From Bacteroidales bacterium UBA1180 (GTDB lineage: Bacteria > Bacteroidota > Bacteroidia > Bacteroidales > Paludibacteraceae): a stretch of 29,682 nucleotides of DNA. The stretch is taken from positions 16,688 through 46,369 of the forward strand of contig DBYS01000020.1 of assembly GCA_002310195.1 (NCBI GenBank), read 5' to 3'. Positions 29,637 to 29,682 of the stretch are shown in pieces (the stretch's first letter is position 1; the number at the start of each line of letters is the position of its first letter). Both the position numbers and the translations under genes were made by a program. The notes beneath the pieces are model-generated. The model did no database searches. It had not been told where the DNA came from and was given only the letters and a program-made list of their open reading frames with translations.

Positions 29637-29682
29637 GCGCAGGTGGTGAAATTGGTATACACGCTACTTTGAGGGGGTAGTG
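29637..29682 (+). tRNA. tRNA-Leu (GAG), 3' part outside the window
   Basis: The first 46 bases are present: acceptor GCGCAGG, then TG, D arm GTG...CAC, anticodon stem CTACT/GGTAG (one T-G pair) with loop TTGAGGG. The variable arm, T arm and 3' acceptor lie beyond the edge. Confidence 0.85.

Overview
This window is a chromosomal segment of a Bacteroidales-type bacterium (phylum Bacteroidota). The sequence evidence is a fused SecD-SecF translocase; at least twelve promoters of the Bacteroidota housekeeping form (TTTG, then 19-20 bases, then TAnnTTTG); very weak Shine-Dalgarno usage; two secreted proteins ending in a type IX secretion-like C-terminal tail; and a PD40 / carboxypeptidase-regulatory / OmpA protein. 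The species cannot be fixed from sequence alone. No CRISPR array, rRNA, integrase, transposase or complete mobile element was seen.

Layout. 1-880 (minus): NifU-like scaffold protein followed by the start of its GGGtGRT-family partner. 880-7460 (minus): MATE transporter under its own promoter, preceded by a three-gene unit of two paralogous secreted tail-bearing proteins and a lipoprotein/TPR/transmembrane/HTH regulator. 7569-9173 (minus): an unrecognised small protein, a TtcA-like tRNA thiolase and initiator tRNA-Met. 9366-12657 (plus): secDF. 12683-16604 (minus): polA and hflX. 16655-18143 (plus): alkaline phosphatase. 18166-19574 (plus): ECF sigma factor, putative membrane anti-sigma factor and a small membrane protein, with the same ECF-type promoter motif in front of the first and third genes. 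19718-21354 (plus): a second TPR/HTH lipoprotein coupled to a TonB-domain lipoprotein. 21396-24949 (minus): tRNA-Phe, then a PD40-OmpA protein and a secreted partner. 24976-29148 (plus): pnp and pyrG. 29236-end (plus): tRNA-Gly, tRNA-Leu(CAG) and a truncated tRNA-Leu(GAG).

The most unusual signal is repeat invasion of housekeeping genes. A G/C-rich palindromic element built around GCGGGGACCCC occurs five times between 8684 and 15599, and a related outer-arm-only copy makes six. Five of the six lie in frame inside coding sequence (ttcA, hflX twice, polA twice). The ttcA copy and one polA copy encode similar peptides, yet another polA copy is read in a different frame. A separate 7-bp tandem repeat is inserted in frame in both polA and hflX. 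In polA, repeats occupy the place where the 3'-5' exonuclease domain should be, and that domain is missing.

Other points of interest are the two related membrane-anchored HTH regulators, the duplicated ECF promoter, a leader motif shared by tRNA genes, and a promoter that predicts a leaderless mRNA. All functional calls rest on recognised motifs; no database search was run.
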